Source: Albizia julibrissin (Eukaryota; Streptophyta; Magnoliopsida; Fabales; Fabaceae). Taken from it: 64,000 nt of DNA. Position 1 is the first letter of the stretch; the number at the start of each line of letters is the position of its first letter. Under the pieces are notes generated by a model. It saw only the letters and a list, made by a program, of their open reading frames with translations, searched no databases and was not told the origin of the DNA. This document shows positions 1 to 11,638 of the stretch, piece after piece. The translations under genes and the position numbers were made by a program. Location of the stretch: the NCBI GenBank assembly GCA_037074505.1, contig CM073479.1, forward strand, positions 43,544,156 to 43,608,155. Reading direction: 5' to 3'.

Positions 1-900
1 CTTGCACATATCATATGAGAATGTTAAAGAGTAGAAGAAATGACAATACAATGAATTAAGAGAGAAGACAATAACTTATCAATACCAAAATAGAATGTAA
101 ATTGCAGAGTATTTGTATGCCTCTCAATAATGAAATTTTAGGAACTAAGAAAAACTACACAAATATATGTAAGGCCACATAATAATGCTTAAAAGGAGAA
201 AAGAGAAAAAAGACAGAGTTAAAATGAAAAGTAGGACTAATAATGAAAGAAAGTACATTGATGTTGAGGTATATAAGTTAAGTGTTTATTAGAAAATCTA
301 TGGTGCAATAGAGAAGCACAAGTCTCAAGAAGAAAATATAGGTAGGTTTGACGTCGTAAATGTTAAATATGATTAGTTTTGATGATGTCAAATATAGATG
401 CCAAATATTAGAAGTAAAAAGTTTATATATTTATTTATCTCCTACGTTGATTAACTACTATATTTAATGTGAAATATCTTACAGATTAATCGACAAAAAA
501 AGTAGATATCAAATTGGAATATGAAGATTGATTAAGAAGAAAAGAAAGAAAATATTGGAGAATAAGTTATCACCTATGAGGAGAAGAAGTCAAGAGAAGA
601 AAGAAGTTATTGCGCTCGATTGTGGATAATAACCATCAAAAAGAAAAAGAAGAAGGAATAGTAAAGAAAGAAGAGCCTTCATCATATTAATAAAGAAAAG
701 AAAGAAGCTACCTAATTGGATTATGAAGAATGACTAAAAGGAATAAGAAGAAAGAGATTGAAGATAATAGTCAAGAAAAATAAAGAGTTATCAAAAAATA
801 TTGTGGAAATTAATTAAGAAGAAGGAGAAGAGATTGAAGAAATAAGATCTTACAAGATCTAATTGAAATATCAAAGATTCAAACTCTTAGATAAGATACT
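1..900. other. AT-rich intergenic DNA, no gene seen
   Basis: No open frame of useful length or recognisable domain. The stretch from about 540 to 860 is unusually purine-rich on the plus strand (repeated aagaag/gaagaa runs) and leads into the LTR-like sequence downstream, so it may be part of the same decayed element. Confidence 0.4.
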
Positions 901-2690
901 GGAGGTCTTTATAGTCAAATGGAGGTTGAAATGAGTCAATTTAAAGCTAAAATGATTTATATGGAAGTTATACCAACCTCACTTGAGTAGCACCTCCAAA
1001 AATGATCACTCAAGTGATTTTCTTTATCACTGACAACATCATTTGAATGATTACCACTTTGTTATGCTCTGTTTTTGTTTAGCATGATAGAGGTTCAGTA
1101 TTTTGAACATATCTCTCAAATCACACATTCAATTGAGATGAAACTTTTTTTCATATGAAACTAGACTTCAAAAGGGACACACAGACACTAAGATCAAGCT
1201 CAACAGATTTTAGAAGAAAGAGATATGGATCTCAGAATTTGACACTTGAATTTCTCGCGTTATTCTAAAACAGGTTTAGTAATTTAGACATATATCCTAC
1301 ACCATAACTCCGATCGAGGTCAAACGTATTATGTATGAAACTACACTCAAAATATGTTTCACAAAAGCTGAGATCAAGCTCAAAGAGTCTTAGAAGAAAG
1401 GGATACGGATCTTGGAAGTTGACATTGAAGTTCTCACGACGTTCCAGAACAGAAGTCATTCTTAGGATTATAACTTTCAGAAGATAATGAGTTTCGAACT
1501 GAAACCTATTGCATATAAAACTATACTTAAGAGGTGTTTCAACGACATTAAGATCACATTCAATGAAGGTCAGCTAGAAGAGATTTGATCATAACTTTTA
1601 TAATATAATGAATTTTGAGCTGATTCTTTTTCTATTGGAGCGTAGACTTCAAGAGCATTCTCATGATAGGTTATTTGGAAAATTTGGATTCAAAATGAGA
1701 AAATCACTATAAGAACAGTCAAGTGATGTATCAAGTGATTTGTAAGATCACTCGAGTGACCACTCGAGTGAACCCATTTTATGCATTACTGGCACATTAT
1801 TCCAGTGATTCATCCAATGCTCTAAGGCCTAAGAGAAGATTACTCGAGTGATGCTTTCTTAGAGAACAGAACATTGCTTCGAAACTTTTAAAATCATTGG
1901 TTTAATTGTATAACTTGTTCTTCTTGCTTCTAATCACTCTAACACTTCAATATATTAGTGCTTAAGTATTTTTCCAAGTGATCAAATAAGGATTAACACA
2001 CAAATTAGAAAAAAATACTTTTATTTTAATGGTCATATTTTGTAAGCCTCAACGGGAAGAAGAAAAGATCAACAGTCATCAATCTTCATCAACTATAAAT
2101 AGAAGAGCATTCAAGTCGATGAAAGTGTGCAATGACACCAAAATGCTAAAATCATGAATCATCCACTTTAATTCAAATACTCTCTATTGTTTTCTAACTT
2201 TGATATCATTTACCTTAAAGAGAGAGAGATTATTTTTATTGTACTTCAATGCTCATCTTATTCACTTCTGAGAGAGAAGATTGATTGTAATCTTTCATCA
2301 TCAAAGTTGTATCCTTACAGTGTGTAAAGGGGAGTAACTCGGTGAGAGATTTGTAAAAGATTTAACGAGTACCCGGCTAAACTTGTGGGATTATAGATAC
2401 TTCTCTTGTGCCCAGATTAAACAAGAAGATAATTGATTGAAAATCTCAAGTGGAGCTTAGAGATTAGACGTAGGTTATTAAGGATTGAACTAAACTAGTA
2501 TAAATCGCAGTTTGTATATTCTCTTCTCTTATCTCTTATATTTCTAGCATACCTGATTTATTTAATTCATTGTGGTTTTATGGCTCGTTATCTTCATACT
2601 TATTATTTTCACTAAGATGCAAAAAAATTTTCAAAGTTCCTAAGTTTTAGTGTCAACCGATTCTAACAGTAAATTCGATTGATGTATGAA
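900..2690 (+). mobile_element. LTR-retrotransposon LTR remnant (copia-like)
   Basis: The stretch around 2,440-2,520 (a segment with CAAGTGGAGCTTAGAGATTAG followed by ACGTAGGTTATTAAGGATTG) is typical of the 3' part of long plant copia LTRs. Upstream are repeated CACTCGAGTGA-type motifs (about 1,000-1,850) and an imperfect direct repeat of about 180 bp (units near 1,190 and 1,370). No gag or pol reading frame follows, so this is a solo LTR or truncated copy. Family and exact ends are not resolved; the assignment rests on recalled LTR sequence character. Confidence 0.45.
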
Positions 2691-2699
2691 TAATATTCA

Positions 2700-5220
2700 C
2701 ATACACTATATACCTAAAGTTACAAATAAATTGTACAATTATACATAAAGAAAAGAATTAAATAACCTGATTGTATAATTGAAGGTTATATGAATATATA
2801 AATACTAGAAACCATTTAATTTGGGAGTTATATGACATAATGACAATAAACATAAGTTAGAATCCTAAAAGGCCATGAAATCATAAATATCCACACACCA
2901 TAATGTTTAAATTTGTAAATAAATTTGACACTATATTAAAATTTTAAAATGACCAATAATTACCTTTTTGTCTTCATATATTACTCATGAACATTTATCA
3001 ATATCACAATATCAAATAATAATTTCTCTCTTATAGATTAATCATAATAAATTTAAATTTAAACACTAATCAAAATCAAAATTTTATAGCTTTCAGGGCT
3101 TACAATTATTTCTTTTGGCTTTACAATTTGGTCATGTTTCTCTATAACTTATAGCTTTAAGCATAATAACTACTTTTTGTATTTTTCATAATATCCCATG
3201 GTCTTTTTGGCTTCACAATCATTTTGATCTTTACTTTCAATAAATTGATACATATTAGCCTATATGACTTTTGGTCATATTATACCATTTTCTGTGCATA
3301 TGACTTCTAATCATAATATAACATTTGCTCATAATTTTAATAACCTTAGAAATATTATTTCCACAAATGTGGTTCAATCGTCAAAATAAACTATTCTTGG
3401 CTTTTAAATATCAATTCCACCAATGCAATGTGATCATGTTCATTTTTTCCACTCTTATAGATATGTTCTTTACTTTCAATAGCACATTATCAATTTCTCT
3501 AAATCTTGGTCTTAGGACCATAACAAAATTCTTGCAAAGCAACTTTTTTGTTTAGTATGATATTTTAACATTTAGCCTTCAGGGCTTTGATATTTGTAAT
3601 AATTAAATTATTAAAGTGCCAAAATTTTTCTTGTCAATTATGCCATTTAATGAAGCCAATAGCATTCTTTTATATAATAACTATTACAAAAGTGATGTGA
3701 CTTGTGGTCATCTGATCACGAAATTAAAAATATTATGCCTAATGACCTTTCGATAAAATTAAAATACTGTAAAATAAATTAAGTAAATTCAAATTTACAA
3801 TTAAATATAAATAATAGATAAGTCCATGATCATATAGATCACATTATATAATCATTTATAATAATATTATATATTAATGTAATAATAAAAAAATAAAAAT
3901 AAAATATTGACATAATGATATAACAATATTATATTAATATAAATAAATGAAATGTAAATAAAATAACAATAGAACAAGATGAAATAAATAACATAAAATA
4001 AAGAAACATAAATAATAAAATATAACATAAAATGTAAATAAAATAAAGACATATAAATGTTAAATAAGTAAATAAACAAATGAAACGTAAATAAAATGGA
4101 ATAACATAATATAACAACATAAAATGTAAAGAATACTATAATATAAAACAAAGAGATGTAAATGTTGCATAACAAAGAGATTCCCAAAAAATGATAAATA
4201 AAAGTAAAAAAAAACTTGTAAAGGAGAATAAAGCAACAATAATCTCCAATCTTGGATATAAAACCCAATGTATAAAACAATCGGCAAAAGGGTCTTTTTA
4301 ATTCTATATAATAGCTTAGATCATCCTTGATAAATCAAACAAGTATATAGTAAAGGGAGGTAGGATAAATTGTTAAACCAGTAGTGAGAAAAATAAACCT
4401 TCGTTAATGCTTCGTGCTGATAACGTGTTATGAAAATAAGAAAAATATAAAAGATTGAGATGAAAGAAATGAAGAGAGATAAGAGAGAATTGGAGAAAAA
4501 GATGGAGTAATACCTTATTCATTTGGATGCCACCAAATTGCAGTATATAGTGCATGATTTATAGGCCCTCAACCTTAACCCTAACCTCAATCAAGAGTTG
4601 CATAAAGTAAATATCAAATTCAATCTTATTGAGTGCACAAATTGTAACCTTTAACTTATGGGGAAAAAAAGACTTATGAGTATAAAGACTCATAAAGATT
4701 ATTCATTAGAGATGGTATGGAGTGTAGAAAATGAAAGACCAAGAGTTGAGAGTTTATGGACATCCACATCATTTAGTATTTTTACAACAAAAAGAACTTT
4801 TTTTGACCCCACTAAATGCTAACTTAACATTACGAATTAAAAGATTAAAAGAAGGGTGATATTGCATAATTTTAAATGATTATGTACTACTGTATTATTT
4901 CATAATTTTTGATTTTTTGACACACTATTTTAACGATTGAGATTTATTATTTTATAAAATCATTATAATATATAATAAATTAAAAATAAATGGTTAACAT
5001 GACTGTAAACTATCATTAAAATGTTTTATGAAGTAAGCTTTTTGTTTTTGTATAAATATATGGTTCAAAGAATTTATTTATTTCTTACCTTATATTATAA
5101 TACTAATTCAAAATTTAATAAGATATTAAATTTGAGCGGTTCAAATTTTAATCAAAATAGAGAAGTAGGAGAAATAAGATGAAGGAAACAAATGATAAGA
5201 TCCTCTCCCTTAAAAAAATC
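2700..5220. other. decayed repeat DNA, possible copia LTR/leader on minus strand
   Basis: Very AT-rich with no credible gene. On the minus strand, 4,411-4,431 reads ACACGTTATCAGCACGA, a motif found at the LTR/leader junction of many plant copia elements; the matching LTR would be about 4,430-4,900. The segment 3,080-3,740 repeats short phrases such as TTCAGGGCTT and GACTTTTGGTCAT, like the degenerate interior of a non-coding retroelement. Apparent minus-strand frames at 3,867-4,280 are low-complexity AT sequence. Confidence 0.3.
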
Positions 5221-5282
5221 TTATTTTTAGATTACAAGGCAAGTGTTACACTTGAGTCTAAATCAGGGAGAGGTTACCACCC

Positions 5283-5657
5283 CTACAAACTGGATATCCA
5301 AAAAAATTGAGTCCTACAACTGTGAGGAACTTGTGGCACCAGAGAAATCAAATTATCCTCATTATAAGCCTCATTCGCTAAAATATCAGCACACGCTACC
5401 GCATCTCTATAACAATGGCACACCTGGATAATCCTCTCCTCATAAATGAGTTGATGCACACCTTCAATCTTCTCACGAAAAGGATGGTCTAGAAGACTAT
5501 CTCTTGATAATATATTAATGGCTTCTAAGGAATCCATATAAACTTGGACTTTTGAGTAATTTAACCACCGGCACACCTGTAATCCTACTTTTATAGCAAG
5601 AAGTTCAGCTATGGTAGTTAGATAACTACCAATTTCTGACGAAAACCCATTAACCAA
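5283..5657 (-). pseudogene. LINE RNase H domain fragment
   Basis: About 124 residues resembling the C-terminal RNase H-like domain of plant LINE ORF2 (RVT_3 family). Visible marks are EIGSYLTTIAELLAIKVGL near the start (the TIAELLAI segment holds the acidic residue of the second strand/helix region), then VYMDSLEAINIL (the VxxDS aspartate), and later the ADILANEA motif. It is the final domain of the split element, followed by a short 3' tail. Reading is open here, but the upstream frame is broken. Confidence 0.7.
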
Positions 5658-5704
5658 GTCCCCTTGACATCTCTAATGATGCCTCCACATGTTGCTTGAC
5701 CTGG

Positions 5705-6540
5705 TTATATAACGAATACATCAACATCCAGCCAAACTTCATCAGCTCGAGGAGGAATCCATCGATCCATCATAGAGCCCATACCCTGAAAGACCTTATG
5801 CTTCAACATGCCATCCTTTACCTCTTCCATAAGAAGAGATAAACAATGATGAATTACTTCCCTAAATGACATCGCTCTTGTTTGGAAAACTTCTTGGCAT
5901 CTGTATTTCCATATAAACCAACAAGTATAACCAAACATGCGCTGCCATAACCATTGAAAAAATCGATATGTTGCTGGTTGATAACAAAGATTCCATCGTA
6001 ACCATACCTGTAAATCACCATAAAAGAAAGAAGACTATTGGTTAGGATTAATAATTTCCTTCCACGTTTGTTTTGCTCTCTTACAATCCCTCAAGTAATG
6101 TATAACACTCTCCTCACATAAACAACCCAAAGGATGACACTCATACGACATAGACACTCCTCTCTTCACCCTCAGGGAATTTGTCATAATTCTCTCATAG
6201 GAAACATGTCAAAGAAAGAATTTTACTTTTTTAGGTAGCTACCAACGTTATAGTTGATGCCAGACCGGATTATCCTCTCTGAAAGACTGATCGGACATAA
6301 AATTATAGGTCGCTTGAATAGAGAAGTTACCATAAGAAGCACTTCTCCAATATATAAAGTTATCTTGGACACTGGATAGAGGTTAAAGAAGCATGAGCAC
6401 TGAAATAACTTCCTCTGGAAAAAAGCACTTCCATTTATCAACATCCCATTCTCCTGACGGGAGAAGAAACTCTTACACTCTCTCCTCCAGATTAACTTTA
6501 TCCAAATTTTGAATAACATAAGTTATCAAAGGTCTTTTGA
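5705..6540 (-). pseudogene. LINE ORF2 zf-RVT-like region (broken)
   Basis: A minus-strand piece at 5,705-5,938 has the segment CWFIWKYRCQEVFQTRAMSF, which matches the tryptophan-rich stretch (typically IWKxRN..F) found between the reverse transcriptase and RNase H of plant LINEs. A second open piece at 6,223-6,519 lies in the expected intervening region but is not recognisable on its own. Frames are interrupted between the pieces. Confidence 0.45.
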
Positions 6541-6774
6541 GTGGAGCAAAGAGATCCCACCAAAAACTTGTAGTCCGACTATTATTCACTTTCCTACTAA
6601 CTCCCTATATAAATTCCCCCTATACTGTTGAAATCGCCTTCCAGGCGATAGACATTTTCTGTTTTCTAGACACTAGAGGTATGAGACCATTCCTATAGTT
6701 ATATCTATCCCTCAAACATTGAAGTTAGGCCTAGTTATCAATCCCCAACATAACTTCATTATGAAAGCCTTATT

Positions 6775-7002
6775 CTATTGCTCCAATCTCCTAACCCCAA
6801 GGCCTCCTTGTTTCTTGGGTTTAAGAATATTGTTCCAGAAAATTAAATGCATCCTACGAACATTCTCATCCTGGCTCCAAAGGAAATCCCAACTCAATCT
6901 CTCCACTTCTTCTAGAACTCCTTTTGGTAACAATGAAGACTGTATTTGATACGAAGGAAAGGCTGAAAGAACTGACTTTATAAGCATAGTATGCCCAGCC
7001 AT
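6775..7002 (-). pseudogene. LINE ORF2 post-RT region fragment
   Basis: Seventy-five residues beginning MAGHTMLIKSVLSAFPSYQI and containing LPKGVLEEVERLSWDFLW and KPKKQGGLGVR. These are the standard landmarks (LSxAGR.TLI.SVL...P.Y, DFLWG, P...GGLG) that follow the reverse transcriptase in plant L1-type ORF2 proteins. Continuous with the reverse transcriptase fragments upstream on the minus strand, after frame breaks. Confidence 0.75.
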
Positions 7003-7179
7003 GGTTAAATATTTACCCTTCTACCCGGACAATCTCAACCTTACTTTTTAAGTAATGTGAGAGAAGGTAGATTTTGTAACCCTATCATGAATAAGTAGGA
7101 CCCCCAAATACTTACTTAGATCTGAAGTAATACCAATTCTCAGTCGTTGACTTAGCATCACAACTCTATGGAAATTCAC

Positions 7180-8470
7180 ATTCCTTGAAAATAACACTTT
7201 TGATTTTTACAAATTAATTCTATGTCTTGAAGCCAAGCAGAATTTACTTATCACTCTCTTCATTTGTTCAAGTTGATTCACAGAACAGAAGCAGATTATC
7301 AGCGAAAAATAAATGTGATATACACGGCTCATCAGTGTGAAACTTCAAAGGCTTCCACCTTCATTTCTCACACTCCAAATTAATAAGATGAGTTAGCCTT
7401 TCCATACATAAAAAAAATAAGTAGAGACTTAAAGGATCACCTTGCCGTATGCCTCTAGAAGGAAAGAAAATTAGACCCCATTCTCTATTCCACAAGACTA
7501 AAATCCGTACAGTAGATACACAATCCTAAAATTGACCAAATCTGTGCCATGATAACATTGACCAAATCATGATGAAAGCCAATGTCATGTAAAGTTCGCT
7601 TCAAAAAATCCCAATCCAGCATGTCATATTCCTTCTCTATGTCAACTTTCACAGCCACATAACATTTTCTTCTTGGTTTAGTTTTCATAAAATGAACGGC
7701 TTCCTGTGCCACTATAATATTGTCATAACTAGATCTGTTAGCAATAAAACTACATTGACACGGCCCCACCAAATGATTCATAATTCACTGAAACCTGTTT
7801 GCAATTACTTTCGTAATAATCTTAAAACTCACATTACATAGTGAGATAGATCTTAAATCCTTTAGGTTGGTCGGATTTTCAATCTTCGGGATAAGGACAA
7901 TACTCGTGTCATTTATATCTTCAATAGATGAAGGATTTTGAAATGCTTCTCTAACCATACTACAAATTTTATCCCCATCCTTATCCCATTACGTTTGAAA
8001 AAAGTAGGCATTGAGTTCATCTAGTCTTGGAGCTTTAAAAGCTCCTATAGAAAATGCATCATTTCTAATTTCAATATTTGTAACTTGCTAATGAAGCTGC
8101 TGAAATTGATATGAGGTTAAAATAGGAAAATTATTTGGCCAATTTGGGTCCCACTGAGTTTCCACATCCTTAGTGTATAACTTCTCATAATAATCACTAG
8201 CGAATTGTTTAAGCTCCTCTTTATCACTTTTCCAAGTCCCATCATCCTTTTAAAGAGTTAGAGTATTCCGGCTCTTACGCCGAACCACAGCAGAAGCATG
8301 AAAAAATGTGTATTTCTATTACCCCATTTTAACCACTTGCATCTTGATATTTGGTACCATAACAATTCTGCTTGGAGAAGAACTTTATGATACTCATTCC
8401 AAAGCTTTATTTCCAACCTATTATTAACCTGTTGGCCTCTAATCCTATCAATACCTTGCAGATGCCTCAA
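7180..8470 (-). pseudogene. LINE reverse transcriptase domain (broken, FADN active site)
   Basis: Fragments run in order: an entry segment (8,258-8,470) with CKWLKWGNRNTHFF, typical just before the RT; a palm segment (7,485-7,781) with QCSFIANRSSYDNI and VKVDIEKEYDMLDWDFL, whose aspartates belong to RT motif A; and the catalytic box at 7,295-7,306, which reads FADN in the frame of HLFFADNLLLF. The family norm is F/YADD, so the second catalytic aspartate appears changed to asparagine, in addition to stops and shifts elsewhere. Not functional. Confidence 0.75.
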
Positions 8471-8541
8471 AAGTTATTGTTTCTTTTTTGTAATACTACC
8501 TACTTGTTCCTTATTCTGAATTGAAACTGCATCCTTAAATC

Positions 8542-9349
8542 TTAAGGCACCTTGCTTCCAATAACAACCTTGCCACGACTTTCCACCAATTTAGAAAAGA
8601 TGTCCTCAAGGAGCCACACAGCTTGAAAATGAAATCTAGTTCCCTGATTTGTTGAAGCAAAAGCTGAACCAAAAGATGTTACCACCACTCTATGGTCCAA
8701 CTTATACTTAAGATCCAAACTAACCCATATATGAGGGAATTTATTTAGCCAAGAAACATTACAAAAACCCAATCAAGTTTCTTTAACACTGTCTTTTTCC
8801 CATGTAAACCTAACATGAGGATCAGCAAGTTCTACTAATACAGCCTCCTCAACACACTCATTAAAGTCCCTCATTGACATAAGAATCGGTGCAGCTCCCC
8901 CCACTTTGTTACTAGGATCACGTAAAGCATTAAAATCTCCCAATAATATCCATGGCTCTTCTAAAACCCCCGCCACCAATTTAATATATTGCCATAAAAT
9001 CCTTCTTTTCTTATAATTTGTTTCCCCATAGACGTTAACATCACAAAAAACCGGTAAGCTTGAGATAAGACCTTCAATCTACACAACAAAACTTGTTCAT
9101 TTGAAGAAACATATTCCACCTTAACTGACTGCCCATTCCATAAAACCCATATACCCCCAGCATATCCAGTGGCTTCAAGTCGAATCCAATGAGTAAAACC
9201 CAGCTTCCGAATAACCCAATCAGCCTTAATCCCACTAATCCTAGGTTCCAAAAGACAAAAAACTTCAATTTTATTTTTCTTAGTAATATCCTGAAACAAA
9301 ATGGGAAAATTGCAACCTCCTGCAGAAAATTAAAAAACCAAAGCCACAC
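8542..9349 (-). pseudogene. LINE endonuclease domain (EEP family, broken)
   Basis: Three consecutive minus-strand pieces together resemble the apurinic-type endonuclease (EEP superfamily) of plant LINE ORF2: 8,961-9,299 with FCLLEPRISG (the catalytic E region) and GYAGGIWVLWN; 8,773-8,979 with EEPWILLGDFNALRDP (the GDFN catalytic motif); and 8,542-8,772 with LDHRVVVTSF (the terminal conserved H region, normally SDH). A stop or frame change separates each piece, so this is a relic. Confidence 0.75.
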
Positions 9350-9698
9350 TCATTGGTATTGCCCTATTTCAGGGACAAAATCCAATTCATGAGAAGTATC
9401 TGCTACTAAAGATGACATGACTTGGTCTCCCAAATTCTCCACCTGCATCCCCTAAACATCCATTGAGTCTGGTGGTCTTGAAAGTTGGTGCATATCATCA
9501 TCAGCTTCCGTAGGATGCTCTAGAGCCAAAGTTGGTTCTTGACCCTGCACTTGAACTCCACCAATTTCCCTTACCAATGTCATCGGCTTTTTATTCAAAT
9601 TAATATTATTTTCCTAATCTTTCGGTCTTGACACAAATTGCATACTTCCCTTCACCACTTGATGAATTCTTTGATTTTGGGATTTAATTGGACTCTTA

Positions 9699-10821
9699 TG
9701 CCTCGTTTGGTACACTTAAAGTAAGGAGGGAGAAGCGGAAGTGGAAGTGGAAGTGGATTTGAAAAGTTAAGCTGTTTGGTTGGTGGGAGCCACTTCCACA
9801 TAGAAGTCACTTCCATTAAAAATGATAAAAGTCACTTCCTTGGATAGGCCTAAGGAACTAAGATGGGTTCCATGGAAGTAAAAATTTATGACCATTATAT
9901 CCTCATCCATTTTTTCTATTTGCATTTTTGCCACATGGCCTTCTCTTCTTTACCTCGACTTTGATAGCCCCTTCCTTCTCTTACGAAAATGACGAGGATG
10001 GTGGCGGTAAGGCATAGCGACAGAAACAGTGGCGGCGACACACAACGATGGCAAGGACAGTGAATCACAGCGACGGCAAGGACAATGAATCACAGCGACA
10101 ACAAGGATGGTGACACACAGTGACGGTAAGGACGATAACACATAGTGATCGCAAGGACGGCGACGTTGAGACAGATCCACTCACGAGTTTGTTTTCAACA
10201 ATCTCATGCTCATCATCCTCCTCTTTTCTTTTTTGATGATGCAAACCTCTCGTTCTCTTTTACTGAAATCAAACTCATATTTGACGGTAATGAAAGAAGA
10301 CGATTATGAAGGTGACAGAGGAGGACTCTTCAACTTTAGATCTGCGGTGGAAGACAACAAATTTGGTCTTCTCCTTCAGAACCGATTTGATCTCTGGTTT
10401 TGTTAGCTAAGATGTCTGATTTCTGCTTTGATATCTCTCTGTTATTTTTTAATTATGCCATTAATTTTTGTTGAAATTACTGTGAAATTATGGGTAGTTT
10501 ATGATGGGTTGATGGCTGGCGATGACAACAACGTTGGTGGTTTTTATGCTAGCTGCCGCCGGTGAGATTGATGGTGGGCGCCGGTGAGACTGATCATAGC
10601 CTCCAGTAATGTTGATGACTATTCTAGAATGAATGTGAGGATGGATGCTAGGGTTTTTTAAGGGTATATTTGACATTTCATAATTAAAATTAATATATTA
10701 TTAAAAATTATATCACCACTCCTATAGTCATACCAAACACACCTTTATCCGCACTTCCAATTCTACTTCTAGTTCCAATTTCACTTCCATAAAAAACTTT
10801 TCTATAATACCAAACGAGAAA
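9699..10821. mobile_element. non-autonomous TIR element, PIF/Harbinger-like
   Basis: Starts TGCCTCGTTTGGTA and ends TACCAAACGAGAAA (11-bp perfect core inverted repeat at 9,702-9,712 and 10,808-10,818), flanked on both sides by TTA, the PIF/Harbinger-type target duplication. Inside is a GC-rich stretch (about 9,990-10,160) with imperfect repeats of GACGGCAAGGACAGTG-like units; no transposase is recognised. Inserted in the LINE as the first member of a chain of such elements. Confidence 0.6.
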
Positions 10822-10831
10822 TTATCATTTA

Positions 10832-11624
10832 GTGTGTGTTTGGATAGACAAAAAAAGTGCTTCTGGCTTCAAAACCATGGTTTCATAAAAACTTACCCAA
10901 ACATCTCATAAATACTTATAATCCTTTTTTTCTCAAAACCATGGTTTTGTAAAAGCTCCATTTTGCTGCTTTTCGTCTTCTCTCTCCTATCTCTTTTGTT
11001 AGTGTTTTCTCCTGTTTATTCCCTCTCTTTCTTTCTCTCGACTTTTCTATCTATTGCCCTTTAGATTTTATCTGTCATTGTCTATTACCCTTTGGATTTT
11101 TTTGTGGCGACGTTGGATGTGGGATTTTTATGTTTATAGAAAACTCATTGCATCCTTTTGTATGACAATATGTTAAAATGCTAGTGTATGCCTTCTATGA
11201 ATTTATGTTTCTTATTTTGTAGTACATAATTTTATGTATTAATTATTTATGAATGATTTTTTATTATACAATTTATTAATACAAACGTGCGCGCGCGCAC
11301 ACATTTCTATGTATGTTTCATTTTTTATACAATTTATAATTTTTCAAACAAATTTAAATAATTTTTGGTATTTATTGTTAAATTTTATGTTAAATAACAT
11401 ATAAAATATCATTTTATTCTTTATATGTAATTATCACAAAAGCTAATGTCATTTTTGTTAATTTGTCCACTAAAAAAATGATTCTAAAAAAAATATCCAA
11501 ACATTCTTATTTTATCAAAATCACTTTTCCCCCATTATCTATTCTACTCAGAATCTATTAAAAAACTCACTTTTTTTACTTTTTCTCCATAAGTTATTCT
11601 CAAAAGCTAAATTCAAACACACAC
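10832..11624. mobile_element. Tourist-like MITE
   Basis: Ends GTGTGTGTTTGGAT and ATTCAAACACACAC form 14-bp inverted repeats with one mismatch, flanked by TTA at 10,829-10,831 and 11,625-11,627. The subterminal AAAACCATGGTTTTG palindrome recurs in other intergenic parts of the window (near 14,245 and 16,600). Contains a short GCGCGCGC run near 11,290. No coding capacity. TTA duplication and TIR style point to the PIF/Harbinger superfamily. Confidence 0.65.
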
Positions 11625-11638
11625 TTAGCAGTGTTTAA

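Larger units (their letters stand above)
5230..9698 (-). mobile_element. L1-type LINE, ORF2 half (degenerate)
   Basis: Going down the minus strand from 9,350, the fragments give the domain order of a plant L1-type ORF2: apurinic-type endonuclease, reverse transcriptase, post-RT region, zf-RVT-like segment and C-terminal RNase H. The frame is broken by many stops and shifts, so the copy is inactive. Its ORF1 half lies at 14,293-15,880 in the same orientation; the two are separated by a cluster of TIR elements inserted near the ORF1/ORF2 junction. Target-site duplication and poly-A tail were not identified with certainty. Confidence 0.85.

Noticed and set aside
3867..4287. Overlapping minus-strand open frames of up to 137 residues
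   Set aside because: Made only of F, Y, I and L codons from AT-rich repeats; no domain, and several frames are open at once.
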